NCBI GenBank assembly: GCA_004794785.1
Contig: SJOL01007296.1
Coordinates: forward strand, 631,213 to 695,212
Origin: Opisthorchis felineus
Lineage: Eukaryota > Platyhelminthes > Trematoda > Opisthorchiida > Opisthorchiidae
Direction of reading: 5' to 3'
DNA: 64,000 nucleotides
Part shown: positions 21,278 through 35,066 of the stretch, one piece after another
How positions within the stretch are numbered: the first letter of the stretch is position 1
How the letters are laid out: every line of letters starts with the position of its first letter
Notes under the pieces: generated by a model
Told to the model about the DNA's origin: nothing
Database searches by the model: none
The model's input: the letters and a program-made list of their open reading frames with translations, nothing else
Made by a program: the position numbers and the translations under genes

Positions 21278-21944
21278 GTTTGTGGCAGAATTCGAGCATG
21301 AGGGCCTGTCTGGATATGATTGTACACCGGAAATTTCTTGACGTTATATGGATGACGATTTTGTTTTGATCAGATGTGATGAGGTCGACAATATCTACAG
21401 GTATCTTAATAATTTGAATTCTCAAATGGAATATAGTTGGAAGGGAGGTTGACTTCGGGAGCACTATCTATACTGTTAGGCATGGAAGAGTAATGGGAAA
21501 CTATAAAACTCTTATATCAGAAACCTACACCGTTTTGAACTAGCCGCCAGTCCTAATTAAGGTGCTTTATGCCAGCACTGCTCCATCATTACTTACTGGA
21601 CAAAATATGACCTAACAGCAGCGTAAATTGGGGTCAGAAACAGACTTCAAGTATGTGAATTCAAACTAAGTCTGAATGAGTGACAAGCAGAACATGCAAA
21701 CAAGAAAAGGTAAAACATCCAAACCCAGTCAAGAGTAGATCGGCACAACAGTCGTCCCATAAATGTGCATTAGACTATTCGATGAATGCTACACACAGGT
21801 GAAAATAACTGAAACAAACTAAAATCAGTCAAAAATAGGATTTCCCCCAAGAATTTCCTCGAGGCAGCTTATCAAGAAATTTGGTAAGTCTTGACACGAA
21901 AAATAGATAAAAGAATTCCCTCATAGCTTGAAATAGGTAAACAC
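21278..21944. other. Intergenic; no feature seen
   Basis: AT-rich sequence between the RTE tail and the Penelope-like inverted pair, with no coding or structural signal that I can support. Confidence 0.4.
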
Positions 21945-22014
21945 CTGTATGATTGTTCGGGGAAGTTGCTCTTGAAGGACACGCGAGCAGATCGCATATA
22001 CTACTCTATGAAAT

Positions 22015-22205
22015 TCTATTGGTTGTTGGTCAGGTGGCTGTTGATCTGTTTGCCGAGCTTGGCAATTGATTTGCAAAGGTTCCGTCACCATACGGGGAGA
22101 CATTATTAGTACGCACTGATGGTGTCCCCTCGTATAGTGACGAAAAATTTGCAAGTCAATTGCTAAGCTCGGCGAACAGATCAGCAGCCACCTGATCAAT
22201 AACGA
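22015..22205. mobile_element. Head-to-head inverted pair of Penelope-like repeat fragments
   Basis: The left arm (about 22018-22112) and right arm (about 22118-22205) are imperfect reverse complements. 'ggtcaggtggctgttgatc', 'tgccgagcttggcaattg' and 'tccgtcaccatacgggga' on the left answer to their complements on the right. The centre is a near-palindrome around 'agtacgcact'. Both arms match the 16.3-kb fragment. The plus-strand arm keeps a CTGATGG...GAC-GAAAA string and the minus-strand arm CTAATAA...GACGGAAC, that is, two degenerate hammerhead cores facing away from a shared centre. Confidence 0.6.
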
Positions 22206-24654
22206 ATAAACTCACGCGAGCTACCAATAGTTCAACACATCTATGAAAGTCTGTTACACACTCAAAGGTTGACCTCACCGATCCGTATCAGTTGACTTCC
22301 ACTTCTAAGCTAACCGCTTTTTGGCCATCTTTTCTTCGGTAAAGTGCCAATAATTCTTCCTGGACTAGGACCCCGAAAGAGAGTCAAAATAATTTGATCT
22401 CTCAGTTTAGCAGCATTTTCTGGCACTAATGACTTCACGCTGATACCCGAAATTTTCTCATAGCTTGCAATGGAAGATAAGCATAGGAGAATTTAACTCC
22501 CAAACAGGCTTTGAAAAGTTTCCTATCGGACCATAAAATAATAGTTCACAGACCAAGCTTTGTTGATCTTTGCCGTAGCACTTCTTTCACGATTGGTTAT
22601 TTCATCATTCTGGAAGTGAACCAACAACAGGAAGTCGAAGCGAACATCTTTTCAGCTGAGACCTGTCTGCGTGGCTGAGTCATTTGTGCCAGGGAGATAA
22701 AAATTATTAGCTAATAACGGTTGACCGATTTGACGGAGTGAGAACTAACAAATGTCCGTGATCTCTACACAGAAACAGCATGTAGCCACGGAGCCTGCAT
22801 AATTAGTCCAACAATTGTTGTCGATGTAAGACAACGTAAATTTAGTTCAAATTCGTTCAAATGGGAATCAGTAGTTGGCCATCCAAAAAAACGTTCATTT
22901 CGATTTGTTATTCTCCGATCCTACTGCCGTTTTATCACATGAGGAATGAAAATATTTCGGTCTTATTCCAATTTCGTTTTATTTCGAGCAGTTGCCTGAG
23001 GTATAAACTTTATCGAAATAAATACGCATCGATTCAGCAAGCCAGAATAACAACCCAATTCCAGTACGAGTTTGACGCAGAAGGTAGTTGTTTTTCTAGT
23101 AGCTTTCCATCGTTGAAGGACACTTCAGAAGGATTTTGACTTTTCGACAGTAAACATACGTAAACTTCGTCGATCCCCTCCAGCAGCTGACAGAATCTAG
23201 GCTCCTGTACAGGCATATCGGTAGAACGCACCGTGTACCTGTTTCTGTGGACAGTACATTGGCGTACATATTGATCACCGATGTAGTAAACATTTCCCCG
23301 GGCTCCTCAGCATATTTGTGGTATTCCCCAAAAGCCATGTATCTTATCGCTTTTCTGCACCACTTAAGCGAACGAATGTAACTTTTCACATTCCCGTCAC
23401 TAGGTTGTTTCGAATTTACATCGCGTACCACAGCGTATAACTACAGAAGCTAGTTGATTCTCCGAAAATGTGTGCGTGTGATCCCCTTTGATTATCACAC
23501 CAAAGTATGGTTAAATAGTCGGAGAACAGTGCTGCACTCAGTGAACCGAAAGTTGACCGAACCCCCTGCCGCTTACAAGCAATACGTAGCACTATTATAC
23601 AAGGCGCTGCGTGCAAAGTTGAGATACCGTACTAGCGATAAAAGTTGTTTCCGGCACTGAGCTCCAGTTTTCAATCGAATCTAGTAGCCTGAGAGGAGTC
23701 TCAAGAGAGTCGATGGACACACAAATGGTTTGCTTTTTTACTGAATTAATCAGATAAACAAAAACATAAAAACTCTTCATTTTGCATTAATTGTGTGTCG
23801 AATAGTGTTGAGTGTGAATTTCAGAGAATCGCCCCACATGACCCAGTAGGATTATTGATAATCATCGGCGGTTTAAAACGCCACTCCAACGGGAAAACGG
23901 GATGGATGGATTCGACCGAACAGCAGTTAATTAGCATGTTCTAGTTATTTTATCTTTCACTTGCTAGAAAGTAATCCATATGTACAGCCGTTGACTTTTT
24001 TTTACCGATTTGCATATACTTTTTAAAAGTTTTCTTCACAGCGTAATTCGTAGGTCAATACCCAAAGGAATGACTGATAGAAAACGAGGAGACGCATTCA
24101 CGCTACAAGTAAGCGAGATTCAACGAAACTCCATGTGCTAAATCCGTTGATTGTTGTATCATTACTGCTTGGGGCCGAAGGGCAACAGCTATGTTTTGTT
24201 ATCTTCATCAGTGAGCCGGTGAAGCTTGGGCATTTTTCAGACCACTTGTTCGGGTGCTTAACCAGATTTAGCTCACAGTCTGTAAAAGAATCTCCGGATC
24301 ATGCGGATGACCTGAGTCTCAAACATCAAAGTTATTGAACCGACCTGGATCCGACGTAAACCAGCTTTGACGAGAAATCTGCGGTTTTCTGTTATCGAGA
24401 TGAAGTTGGACAATCTATGATTGACCTCGAACACGGTTTGTCCGGGCGCTGAATCTGAATCGACCACAGCTGAGCTGTTTTTCAGTAGACACAATACACG
24501 ATTGACACTGATTGCTCTTCGAAACCGACCAACAATAAGCCAGCTCAAATTCTGCTTTCCACTGAAATTTTTCTTTTCGCCACTTTCAGTAAAACCCCTT
24601 CAAAGCGTTCCACCGCACATGGACCGTCCTTTCCTGGTGACTACTTATGTTTGA
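22206..24654. other. Intergenic; no gene recognised
   Basis: No domain, RNA gene or repeat match to the rest of the window was found. Short frames on both strands look like chance. Confidence 0.4.
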
Positions 24655-24850
24655 GCTCGAGATAGCTCACTGGTTTAGTCTCGAAATTACTGACCGGAAG
24701 ATCCACGGTTCGATCCCAACCTCGGATCTCGACTGCTCCTACCTAGGCTTGGGCAACTGTCTAGTATCTCAGACCTCGTTCTTCCTTCGGGCGGCACAGC
24801 ACCTAGGCACTAAAAGGGTGCTGTAGCTGAACGGCTGTTATTATTGTTGC
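24655..24850 (+). repeat. tRNA-derived SINE, main family (copy 3, most diverged)
   Basis: Same order as the other two copies: an A-box remnant (tagctcactgg), 'actgaccggaag', a good B box (ggttcgatccc), 'cttgggcaac', 'cttccttcgggcggcacag', 'gcacta.aagggtgct', 'agctgaacggct', and an AT-rich end with ttattattgttg. It carries more substitutions and small gaps than the 7.2- and 15.8-kb copies, so it is probably the oldest insertion. Confidence 0.8.
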
Positions 24851-27800
24851 TTTTGCTTGGTCAAATCAAAATCCTTGTAAGTGCAGTTGGGCAGTTCTCC
24901 GTAACACTGATGCTAATACCTGAATCAGTTTTATCCCCACAGTAAGGGGTACATTCTTCTCCATCTGACATTTGGAAATTACAGCAGGATTCATTTTATT
25001 ACAGAGTCAGGTTCTGACATCCTTCAGTAGTCGATGTCGGAAAGTTTCGATCTATGCCTATGATGAAAGAGCCAGGGCAGCATGCTGAAAATGCACCTTT
25101 TATCAGTCCCTGTATTCTGTTGATGTTCCAGATTATTAGGGCGTTTGAATCAAAGAACCTAAACCTGGTGAAATAACCACTCTCAGTAATTCAAGCACAA
25201 AAATACTCTCGGCGTTCACCTGCCTAACTTTCAATCGAGTTTACGCCGAACAATCTAAATAACACAAAAGCTTCTAGGGTACTGTCTATGCCTGTCATTC
25301 CGTTTGCAGTTTATTTGTTCTGAAGGTTTTTGACAGCAGAAGTGGGGTTGGTCACAGAGGTCGCCTGCGTATCGACCAGCGCGTTACGTGGTTTTCCACG
25401 CACTCTGTTGATAAAAGCCGCTAGCACGTTTGAAAAACAAAACTAGTCAGATCGGGTTACAGTTTTTAGTCTAGTGCATGGTTCAGACTGGAATGATATG
25501 GCGGTTCACATGTTGAAAAGACTGGATTGATTTTCGTCGTTCCTAAATATTTCGGTACGATCCTGGACATTAGAAAAAACAAGTAAACCCGAACGAACTG
25601 GGTTTCGCTAGTGGATAAAAGTGGTTGTTACGGCTTCATGTGAGTCTGTATACCACCCGCATATGCAGAGCCAGCTTGATTCCCTTTTATAAGCATTTTT
25701 ATACGAGACTCATCGGCAAATCTATATTGTGGTGTTACATGGAAGCCCGTGTTTTTCCCGTATTAACTTTTTTTGGTATGCCTGTTCATGCTATACCTGC
25801 TCTGTGTGTCACAGTAACTAATGTCGTCATCTTTCAATGAGGGCATCCGGGTAGCAGCACGTTGGCGGGTCAGACAACAATGGGCGTGTGTCACTTCTAG
25901 GGCGCGTGATTGACACTTACTAGTATCCACTGCCTTGTACTTATACATGGTCGAATCTAAGCGATTTCGAGACTGCACAGAAATATCCGGAGATAGAATA
26001 TCCGGGACGAAGGCCAACAAAGCCCAGAGATGCCGTGAATACCACAAAGAACTGGAGCAGTGGATCCAAAAAGGATCATGGAAACCGAAGCAAACGAGAC
26101 CTTTTAAGACAGATTATGAACAGAATAAAAATGCGTCTGCTTCGAACCTTAATTTGGCCACCAGATGAGTAAACATCATCCATAGTATTCATTGACCAGC
26201 CAATTTACTAGGCCGCTCTAGTGAAACTATCCCGTTTCACTTAGTTGGCTCATCTACCTCATCTATCCAGCTCATCTACCCATGTTTTGACTTCTTGGTT
26301 TTCCGCATCCCTGTAGATTGCCAGGAGGAACACTATTACATCCGCTTGAGCACGCAACAAGCAGTGTCAGAAGTGCTTTGATCCAACGTCACCACAGCAG
26401 AAATTATATCCGGTCATTTCCCGGGGTAGCTTCGAACTGCTACCTAGAAATCTGTGCCGTAAACTCACATACGTCGATCTCGTGATGTACAGAATAGACA
26501 GTACGGCTAACAACATTCCCACGAAAAAAACAGTTACTTAGTACAAGTAATGTGTATGGTCGATCCAATAGGAGGGATGATTCACACACGTATAAAAGTG
26601 GAGTACAGGTAGATACAAATAAGCTAGCCTTCTTCTTTCTTTCAGCGGTCGAAACTACCAAACAAATTACTGAGATAACACTCTTAACTTGGATGCTTAT
26701 GTCTAACGCCAACTGTAATCATTCGGTCTGCTAGATTGAAGCCCGGTTTCGCCTCGATGGAAGCCGTCTTACTTGCACTGAACTTATGCTGTCCACTGAG
26801 ACCATATCATCAGTGGTGTACTACATCTATAGCTTTAATCCAGTTTGATTTACATCCACAAGCTGATCTGTTGGTTATATTGTGTTCCGATAGCTACTCT
26901 ACGAATAAAAAGTATATTCCAATCTGACGTGAGCATTCACATTCACTTAACTACAACCTTTACGTCACGACAGAAACAATCAGTGTTCTAGATTCTGTCG
27001 GTCATAAAACGTTCGGAAAAGTACTTGCTCTCAATCTGTTCTTTCAAATGCGGTTTACAAGTCGACATATGATGAAGAAACAGGTTTTGATTATGTCTGT
27101 CCTGCCAAGTTTTCAACTGCGGTAAACTTTTCTGCTTAGACAACACTTACTGACTTCTAATCGGTACTTGAGTAGCTTTATTCCGATTGAGGTGAATTTG
27201 GACTTAAGCAGGATCCAGGGTTATAAAATTCAAAAACAGATCTAAAAGTGCATCATTTGTATTTCATTTTGAATGGTCATTAAGTCGACCTAGGTTTGAT
27301 CTGTTTGATGAGGATGATGGAGTCCGCAGTAGGTGAATTTGGGGAAAGATAGAGTGACGGTCTGCAACAAACACGACTGAATTAATGACTGAAATGTGAA
27401 CTGATCTGGTCACAAAACGACCATTTGGAAAATTTTGTAAAGCCTTCAGCAAGCACCTGCTGCACTTCGCTACCGGATACAACACAAAGCGAGTTTTTCT
27501 GAAAATCATAGTCATTATTGATGAGAACACCTGCGTAGAACACAGGTGCTTAGCCACGGTACAGTTGTGCCAGTTTATTGTACTAGAGCTCTACACTAAA
27601 AGCAGCAAAGATGACAGAGGGATGAAGGTCTGATACTGGCCTACCACACACACCTGCGGTGTGTACACCTCCATCACTCAAACAATCCGAGCAGAAAAGG
27701 GCAGTATGTAAGCTACTGAGATCGGTTGGCTGCCATATTTTCCAGTCTTTCAAGCTAAGTACGAGGGGAGTAACATTGGCGTAACATTGGAGTAACACTG

Positions 27801-30800
27801 TCTGAAGAAACCGACCGACTCGACAGCACCGACTTTTCGCAAAAATTTCCTTCCTTTCTCCCAAGTCATATTTTCAAACATTCCGAATAGGTACACAAAA
27901 TGTTTTATTGGCATATGGTAACTCGTCACACGTGACTCATGTCCGAGTCATCTTAGCTCCCAATTTTTGATACATTCCTGCCAAACATTCTTTTTTCTGA
28001 TCGCCTCACTGTCTTTAACCGATTCTAACCATAGTTCTGAAACATCCGTTGTCAGAGACCTCAAGGTTTCGCACACGCTTCGTCCGCAACGACCAGTCTC
28101 ACAGTAATAAAATACAGCCCGTAATTAGACCTGACACTTAAGGGTATAAATTTTTCATACCAAAAGTTGCTTGAACCAGCAAATGCAATACTGACTTTTA
28201 GGATCCATGCGTTGAATTCATCTGTTATATGCAGTTATCGAGACTTGTAAAGTGTTCTACAAGCCCCAGTGCCTCTCCTCAAATGGTTTGGTGTATGTTC
28301 ACATATTGTACCTCGCGCAGTATGTCTATATTTTGTAGGTTCGAGGTTTGTGCTGATGGACTGACCGTCCATCTTCAGTCTTCCCATAAGGCTTACGCCT
28401 CATCACTGTGTCAAACTGAGGACACTGTGGTTTGCATGTTTCAGGGCGACAACGTATCCTGCTGTGAATTGTAGAACACCTTAGTTTTGGAAGTTTTCCA
28501 GGGCTCGTCTTATTAAACAACAATAAGGAACATCTGTCGAAGCTCAGCTTTTAGGGGATTTTTTGTGGATCTTCCCATACACTCTAGCACAACGTAAATC
28601 TGAATTCGCATAAAATCCGAAGAATGAGAATGCGAATAGAGTTAACCATACTCTTGAAGTGAGGGATTAGAAGACTTTGGGTTACTTGCAGACAAGCTGT
28701 TGCTCTCACGCTTGATCGACTGCGAAGAGGAGGTCCACAAAACCCATTTTCAGCGGGAATCTTGCTTTCTGTTTTCAAGTTGTTTCTTTACTTGATGTTG
28801 TAAGAAGACATGAAAGGATCCTCATCGTTGTAGGGGTCGAGCCAACGCCTCTGTGGTCACCACACTTGCGAACAGTGCCCCTTATTATTATTGTTATATT
28901 AATATTATTATCATTATCGAGCTTCCCTAGTTAGTTAAGATGTGTTCTATCTTTCAAATGGGAGAAAAAGGTTTAGTCAGGTAGTGACTGGGGATATCAT
29001 CTCCATCCTTAACCATAGGAAGCAGAAGTTTGTTAGAGCCAGAAACCCGATGGCGTTTGAAGTAGAAAATATATTCATGTTTCTAATCCGTCGAAGGTTC
29101 CATTTTCGCCGGTGACTTTTTTCAACCTGTCGAATGCATTAGTTGGAGCACTATTCGCCCATTCTTCAGGTTTCACTCTCTCTTCATTTCTTCACCATTA
29201 TGGACGCACAAACATCGTTATCCCAAATGCCTACTTTTTTCACTTGACGTCTGACACTTCGCCGACTTTCATTGTATGCTACATTAACTGGAATATCTGT
29301 ACAAACCTCGAGCAACGTTATGGTCATGTCCTGTATTCAATCAGCTGACGTGGTTGGTTGCACCGCACCACAAACAGAACGTGCAGAAATTGCACGGTCG
29401 TGGTCAATCCTTTTTTGCATGTTTACATTGGTAGATGTTGGACAGGCCACAATGGTCTGCAGTAAATGGTAATTCTGCTTCAAGTATTGGTCCTATAGAT
29501 TCTCAGTGGACTGGCGATGTGCGCGTACTTTGGGCATCCTGTGCCCAAGTGATACGGCTTTCTCTTGGGAGTCAGTACTTCGCTCAAATTACAGCAGGTT
29601 TTCATCATGTCTTCGGCATTTTAATTCCGGCCTCAGGTGATTTAATTTAGCCTTCACAGCACTTAGTCCACTTACACCAGCTTTCAAATCCTGTGGTTGG
29701 AGAGTGCTGTGACAAAGCGCTCGAGGCCTCGTAAAAGCTGTCCTTTGGAGTACCGGGTACATAGGACTTTGATGGGTAAACAGACACAATGAACTGGCAG
29801 TGATCATGATGTTTATACAAACATTGCTAAACTTACCCGACAGAGCCTACGAATAAGGGTATTAAATGAAGCAATCCATCTTCACAAACGCTCGAAGCCT
29901 CGCTAACCCTGACAGAACTGAACGTTCTGGCTTCCGGATAAACAGAGGTGCGCAGCCGGGGTTGAGAAGTCGACGCTGAGATCACTACAAGAACCATAAG
30001 TGGTTATTTGGTCCTTGGTTTATATAGATTGCACACTAATAAACAGTGGATCGATCGTATACTAATAACCGGACCAGTCTAGTGAAAACAAAGCAGTAAG
30101 GTTCCTAACGGTGTACGCCCTTTATTCAATAACCTGCCAGTCATCAAAACAGCTATGTTGTTGTGTGAAGGTGTTTAGTATTGATCAATATGGTTCGCAG
30201 AGCAGATTGGATGGTTACGTTTACCACTGTTTCATTATGAAGTAGGACTTAAGTGTACTCCCGCAGAGGTGGTAAACATGATGTGATGGAAATCAAAGAA
30301 GCGTTCTCCAGTACAACTCTGCATGCAAATTACATCTCAAAAGACATCGCTAAGGTTGACTCAGCCAGATTCGCAGCTCCCTTATTCGAACCTGCAGTCA
30401 CATACTGGCACCACAAGCCCAACCTATCAGTCGCTTGATTTTGTCTCTTGCCATGTTAACCTCATAAGCTGACTAATAACAGTGACCACATACTATGACA
30501 CTGATCATTGTACAACTGACTTTTGCAGTTGTTCCCACGAAAAATTATCAGGACTGCTTGAAAACAGTTTAAAGATTTAAGTCCACACGTATATCACCAA
30601 TTTACCTGTCGGTATTAAACTATAGCTCAGTTAGTGCAACAGAAGCGGAAAATAACGAATGAGCCACTACTCTTGTAACTGCTTCACCTTGTAGTGCTCA
30701 CTTCCTTTGGAAACTAGTCACAACTGACTGAACAACGACTTCCTTTTTTTTATCACAGGTAAGTACAGTTATCTCAACATAGTCCTCAACTAGCCTGGCT

Positions 30801-32155
30801 GCAACAGAAAGAACTCCTGAAGCAGGCTATCGAATGGTAGCATTTGACTTCACGTGTGTCTTGCATGCAACTCAGTCCAGTTTTTTCAGCTCACAAACCG
30901 TGCATCGAAGTGCAGTGTTTCCAGCTGCTCAGTCTCGTTCGCCAAGAAGGAGGATAATGGAATGATAGCCACGCACTGAAGCCGATGGCCCAGTCTGTGC
31001 ACTGAATTCGAACGGTTCCGTTTGTACTTTATGTGACCTATTTCGCACTCTCTGAATGCTTCAAAAAAGTGTTGATGTGTTGAAACACAAAACTCAAACT
31101 CAAAAACACAAAACACAAAACTCCAAAACTCTAGGTAATACACAAAACCATTCATGAGTAGTAGGTAGCCTTGGAACGCCTCAGTATGGGCGGAGTTGGG
31201 TATTGTAGGGGACGAGCGAAGTTGCCATTTGCACTCTAATAAATGCTATCGTGTAGGCTGTCCTGGGGAAGCCTTATTTACTCCCTCTTTCTCGTGGCGA
31301 AGTCTTTAATCTTGTGAATGGGTGGAAGTAGGTATCCGTGCAATGGTTTGACCCACGGTTTACCAGTTTTTCCGTCAAGGCTAGCAGGCGAAACCATGCT
31401 TCCAAACCAATGGAGGCACGAACGAGTCGTTTTCGGTAGGTTTGGTGAATGAGGCCACATACGGAGTCTATCGGCCATGATGGTGGTTCCGTTTCATCGG
31501 CCTCAACGGTCCTACTGATGCCTTGCAGATTGCACTCGGTTGTTTAAATACTAGAGATGTCTCTTCGAACGAAATCTGAGTAACTTTTGCAACGTCGCTT
31601 GTGTCATACCCACCAGGCAATTAACGAATTTTTCCAAATAATTCAACTGACACGATGCCACGGCTTCCCTGGGTGGATCAAACGGTAAGTAAGCTGCGGC
31701 TGTCGACAGAAAACGACCGGTCCATATCGTCTGCTGGAGTGTGGTGAGTGGTTGTAGTAACAGAATAACTATCTGTCTGAGACCAGACCACAAAACCCAG
31801 GCATCACACGAATAGCTGTAGCGGGAATGGACACCAACTATGGACGTCTCCGGTCTCGAAGGATTGGACACACCAACAATACACTTGTGTCTTCTAATTC
31901 TATCTCTTTTAGGATTGCAATGGCTTGATTTAGAAGTAGATAATTGTTAGCATACACCAAAAGAAAAAAACGATCTAAACTAAATCAGTTCTCAGGTAGT
32001 ACAGCTAAAATTGTCGATATCGTAGTATCACAGCATCGATTGTTGGCCACCCAGTCAAGCAGCGATTTGTTTATTTGCCGACTATCTTCAACAGAAAGGA
32101 CGGTTTTCCTCCCGAGGTGTGTAAATATCACTCCTCAGCAATAATTTGACCTCAT
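24851..32155. other. 7.3-kb gene-poor stretch
   Basis: Holds an AT-rich ATT/TTA microsatellite at 28873-28918 and an A/C-rich run at about 31075-31135, but no gene I can recognise. The minus-strand frames at 31278-31478 and 31551-31871 lie next to each other in slightly GC-richer sequence, but they show no known motif and I found no supported splice joining them. Confidence 0.4.
28873..28918. repeat. AT-rich trinucleotide microsatellite
   Basis: An imperfect run of TTA/ATT units ('ttattattattgttatatt' and onward to 'attatcattatc'). Confidence 0.8.
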
Positions 32156-32156
32156 C

Positions 32157-32400
32157 ATCATCATCATCATCATGGACAGCATGACATCAGTGTTTAACAT
32201 TGATGCTTCGCTGTCGTACAACCATGATTTATTTGAAAGCCTAATTGTGAAGAAAAGAATAAAGATGGACAGGGAAGGGACTCACTGCTACCTTACTACA
32301 ATCATTCCGAGGTATCTAGACCCCCAAACAATCATTCAGGTAATCTGGATAGAAACTGACAACACTAATGCCATTGATATCGATTAGCAGCCATATCTAG
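32157..32400 (-). pseudogene. RTE-like LINE 3' end (minus strand)
   Basis: The reverse complement aligns closely with 21035-21277: the final RYQWH/RCQWR coding block near 32395-32375, 'ccagattacctgaatgat', 'acctcggaatgattgtagta', the 'atggttgtacgacag' stretch and a terminal run of GAT repeats (CATCAT on the plus strand at about 32157-32174). It is a 5'-truncated insertion of the same family as the copies at 1-131 and 19713-21277. Confidence 0.85.
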
Positions 32401-33559
32401 CACCGTTTAATTCGTATGAATGTAGTATGTCAGTTTAGTTCCCACTTCTCAAGGAGGGTGAAAAACGATACATGAAAGCTATCAGAGAGTCAATCTCGTA
32501 AATGCTGCAGCTAAAATCTTCCCTTCTGTATCCCATGATCGATTTTCGAGAGTACGAATTAACTGACTACGACTCAACTAGGAAGAATAGCGTGGATCAT
32601 AGCTTAACGGGCGTCAAATTCTGGAATTTTGGCCCAAATTCTAACAGGATATTGTTGCCTGTTTTGCCGATCTTCCTTTCTAGTGTGATACTAGCATGTT
32701 CTGTATTTGAATTTGCAATCGATTGGTGATGCGACGGACACAAGAGGGGAACTCGGGCGTCCACCTGAGCCCAAACGTTCGGACTGTGCACCTCGAATTT
32801 TATGACACTGTCTTACTTGGTGTAGAAATTAAAAAACTATAGGTGCCTTTTTATACAATCGCCAGTTATTCAGTCTTCGTTGACACTGCGATCAGCACCA
32901 GTAGTGCAATTCTCTTCATGCAGACAGTTGCTTAAAAGGTAATCCTCCGCATAAAATGCGGTATGCTTGTACGCGTCACAGCATTTTGACACTTGGGTTT
33001 TACCTTCTACTCAACAAGTAACCTGGAGATATTTATCCCCGGAATTTAATCTTATGTTGTACGGAGCTGACTTCTAACCAACATAAGTGAGAAATATGAG
33101 AAGCTGATTCACCCTATCACAGAAGCGAACCGTCGCAATATAAAATAATCCAAAGCTATTAAACAAGTAGAAATAACGTGGGTTACTGTCATGAATTCAT
33201 TAGTCTTGCCAGTGAAGTCTAGAACACACTGGTTCTACTCATTTGTGGAAAGGGGTGATTGTTCCGTTACTAATTCAGGGAAACGTGGAGTAATATTTGA
33301 AATGGAACAGCACACTGGTATTAGTTCTCCGTTTGTTTTGTTAGTTCGGTCAATTTCGTGGCCAACCTAAGAGAGCCTGGTGCGTTCTGGTGTAAATAAA
33401 AACTGTGAACGAATGATGAACTCGCAACTTTGAGCAAAGGAGCGCTGATCAATGGTCGAAATTACTCAATCCGTCATAAAAGACCTAAGTTGTGCGAGAA
33501 AGTAGGCGAACAAAGTTTAATCGGGATGCGGTAAAAGTGATACAATAAATAGGATCGCT
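32401..33559. other. Intergenic; no feature seen
   Basis: Lies between two RTE relics in opposite orientation. It may contain more of the plus-strand element upstream of 33560, but no motif is readable. Confidence 0.35.
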
Positions 33560-34445
33560 GGAACAACCGTGCACGGTTCATGGCTAGGTATTATGATGAG
33601 TCTAGAACTAATTTATGGTTCCCTCACAGACATTGAGTATGCAGACGATATTGCTCCCCTTGGATCAGATCCTTCCCAAATGCAGATGATTTTAAATAAC
33701 CTAAATAACTCTGCCGCACGGTTTGGCACGCGCTTCACACCTGCAAAGTGTAAAGTGCTGCTACAAGACTGGGTTGGATCAAACCCACACCTCATGGTTG
33801 CAGGCGAGCCAATCGACGTGGTAGATAAATTTGTCTACCTGGGCAGCTGTATAAGTTCCGGTGAACTGGATGGAGATGAGATTATTTTTAGAATCGGAAA
33901 GGCCAGGGCAGCTTTTACCAACCTCCGACACCTATGTTGCCGACATGACGTTAGTTTGTCTGTTAAGGACAGAGTTTACACTGTGGTGGTGTGATCTATC
34001 CTGATTTATGGATCAGAAACGTGGCCCCTACGCGAAGAGGACATACGGAAGATGTCAATGTTTGACTATCTGTGTCTCCGGAGCATTGGTAAGGTCTAGT
34101 GGGAACATCGGATTAGCAGTGCTGAGGTACGCCAGATGGTCTTAGGAAGAAGGAGCTCTCCCGCGATGGATGGATTACTCACACTTCATAGGTTACGCTG
34201 GTTAGGACATGAACTCCGCATGTCAGAGTTCAAGTGGCCGAGAGGTGGATAGTGTATGGCCTGGAAACGAAGTACGAAAACACTGACCAGTAACCAGAAA
34301 ACCAGGCTACTACCGCCCCCCTGGATGGGGACCCCGGGACTCAACTCACCAATGGCTAATGAAACTGGCAGAAATGGCCCAATCGCGCAGCCAGTGGGGC
34401 TCGTGCATCAGAGCTATTGCTTTCAATACGTAGCTACTCGGTTCC
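33560..34445 (+). pseudogene. RTE-like LINE relic, second subfamily (RT core to C-terminus)
   Basis: From IEYADDIAPLGSD (33632-33670) the frame is open through ARFGTRFTPAKCKVLLQDW, KFVYLGSCISSGE, KARAAFTNLRHL and VSLSVKDRVY to a stop at 33992-33994. It then continues past that stop as LIYGSETWPLREEDIRKM, CLRSIGKV, RLRWLGHELRM and, after a frame change, the terminal block around 34380-34410 (AQ.. QWGSCIRAIAF-type). It is less worn than the 19.7-kb copy but dead. Its coding sequence and 3' UTR differ from that copy and there is no GAT tail, so it is a different subfamily. Confidence 0.8.
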
Positions 34446-35066
34446 CGAACTAACCAAGGCTTGGCCGTATGTCCCACACTCTCCTCTTTTCCGGTGATCG
34501 AAACTGTAGCAGCTGGAACCAATGTGCCCATGGTACATGGTTTATAGCTGAGAAATCGAGCTGAATTGATTTGAGGGGACTAATAAGGCATCAGCGTTTA
34601 ATTCCCTGTGCTGTTTATGACCTGGCAGCACATCGAACAAGGGTTGAATTCATTCTAACTTCCCCACTGCGAATCCGTAAGATGCAAAGCAATTATCACA
34701 GAATCGTGGATGGGAATAAGGTAGACGTGCTCAAGCCGAATATAACCAGCCCAGCCCTGATACCACGTTTAATAGGTCCGCCGGTAAGCACAACCAACAG
34801 TCAGATGATAAAGGACAAAAACATTATACAAAAACCACCAGCTGAATCAACAAATTAACTCTGGTATGATCAATCTGTACCGCTAAACAATGCGAACAGT
34901 TGGTCTGTTAGACCACACATCCTTATCTAATTTCGGGGTAGGTCTGATGTGTGATGAGATATGACAGGTTTACATCTGCCTAATCTATCTTTCGCCAGGC
35001 TCCTCTCCTTTATTATCTAAATATTATTATTCTGAATAAGATAGCGACTCAGCAGTGAGTACGGAT
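34446..35066. other. Intergenic; no feature seen
   Basis: Sequence between the RTE relic and the small minus-strand frame downstream of the plastin gene. Nothing recognisable. Confidence 0.35.
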
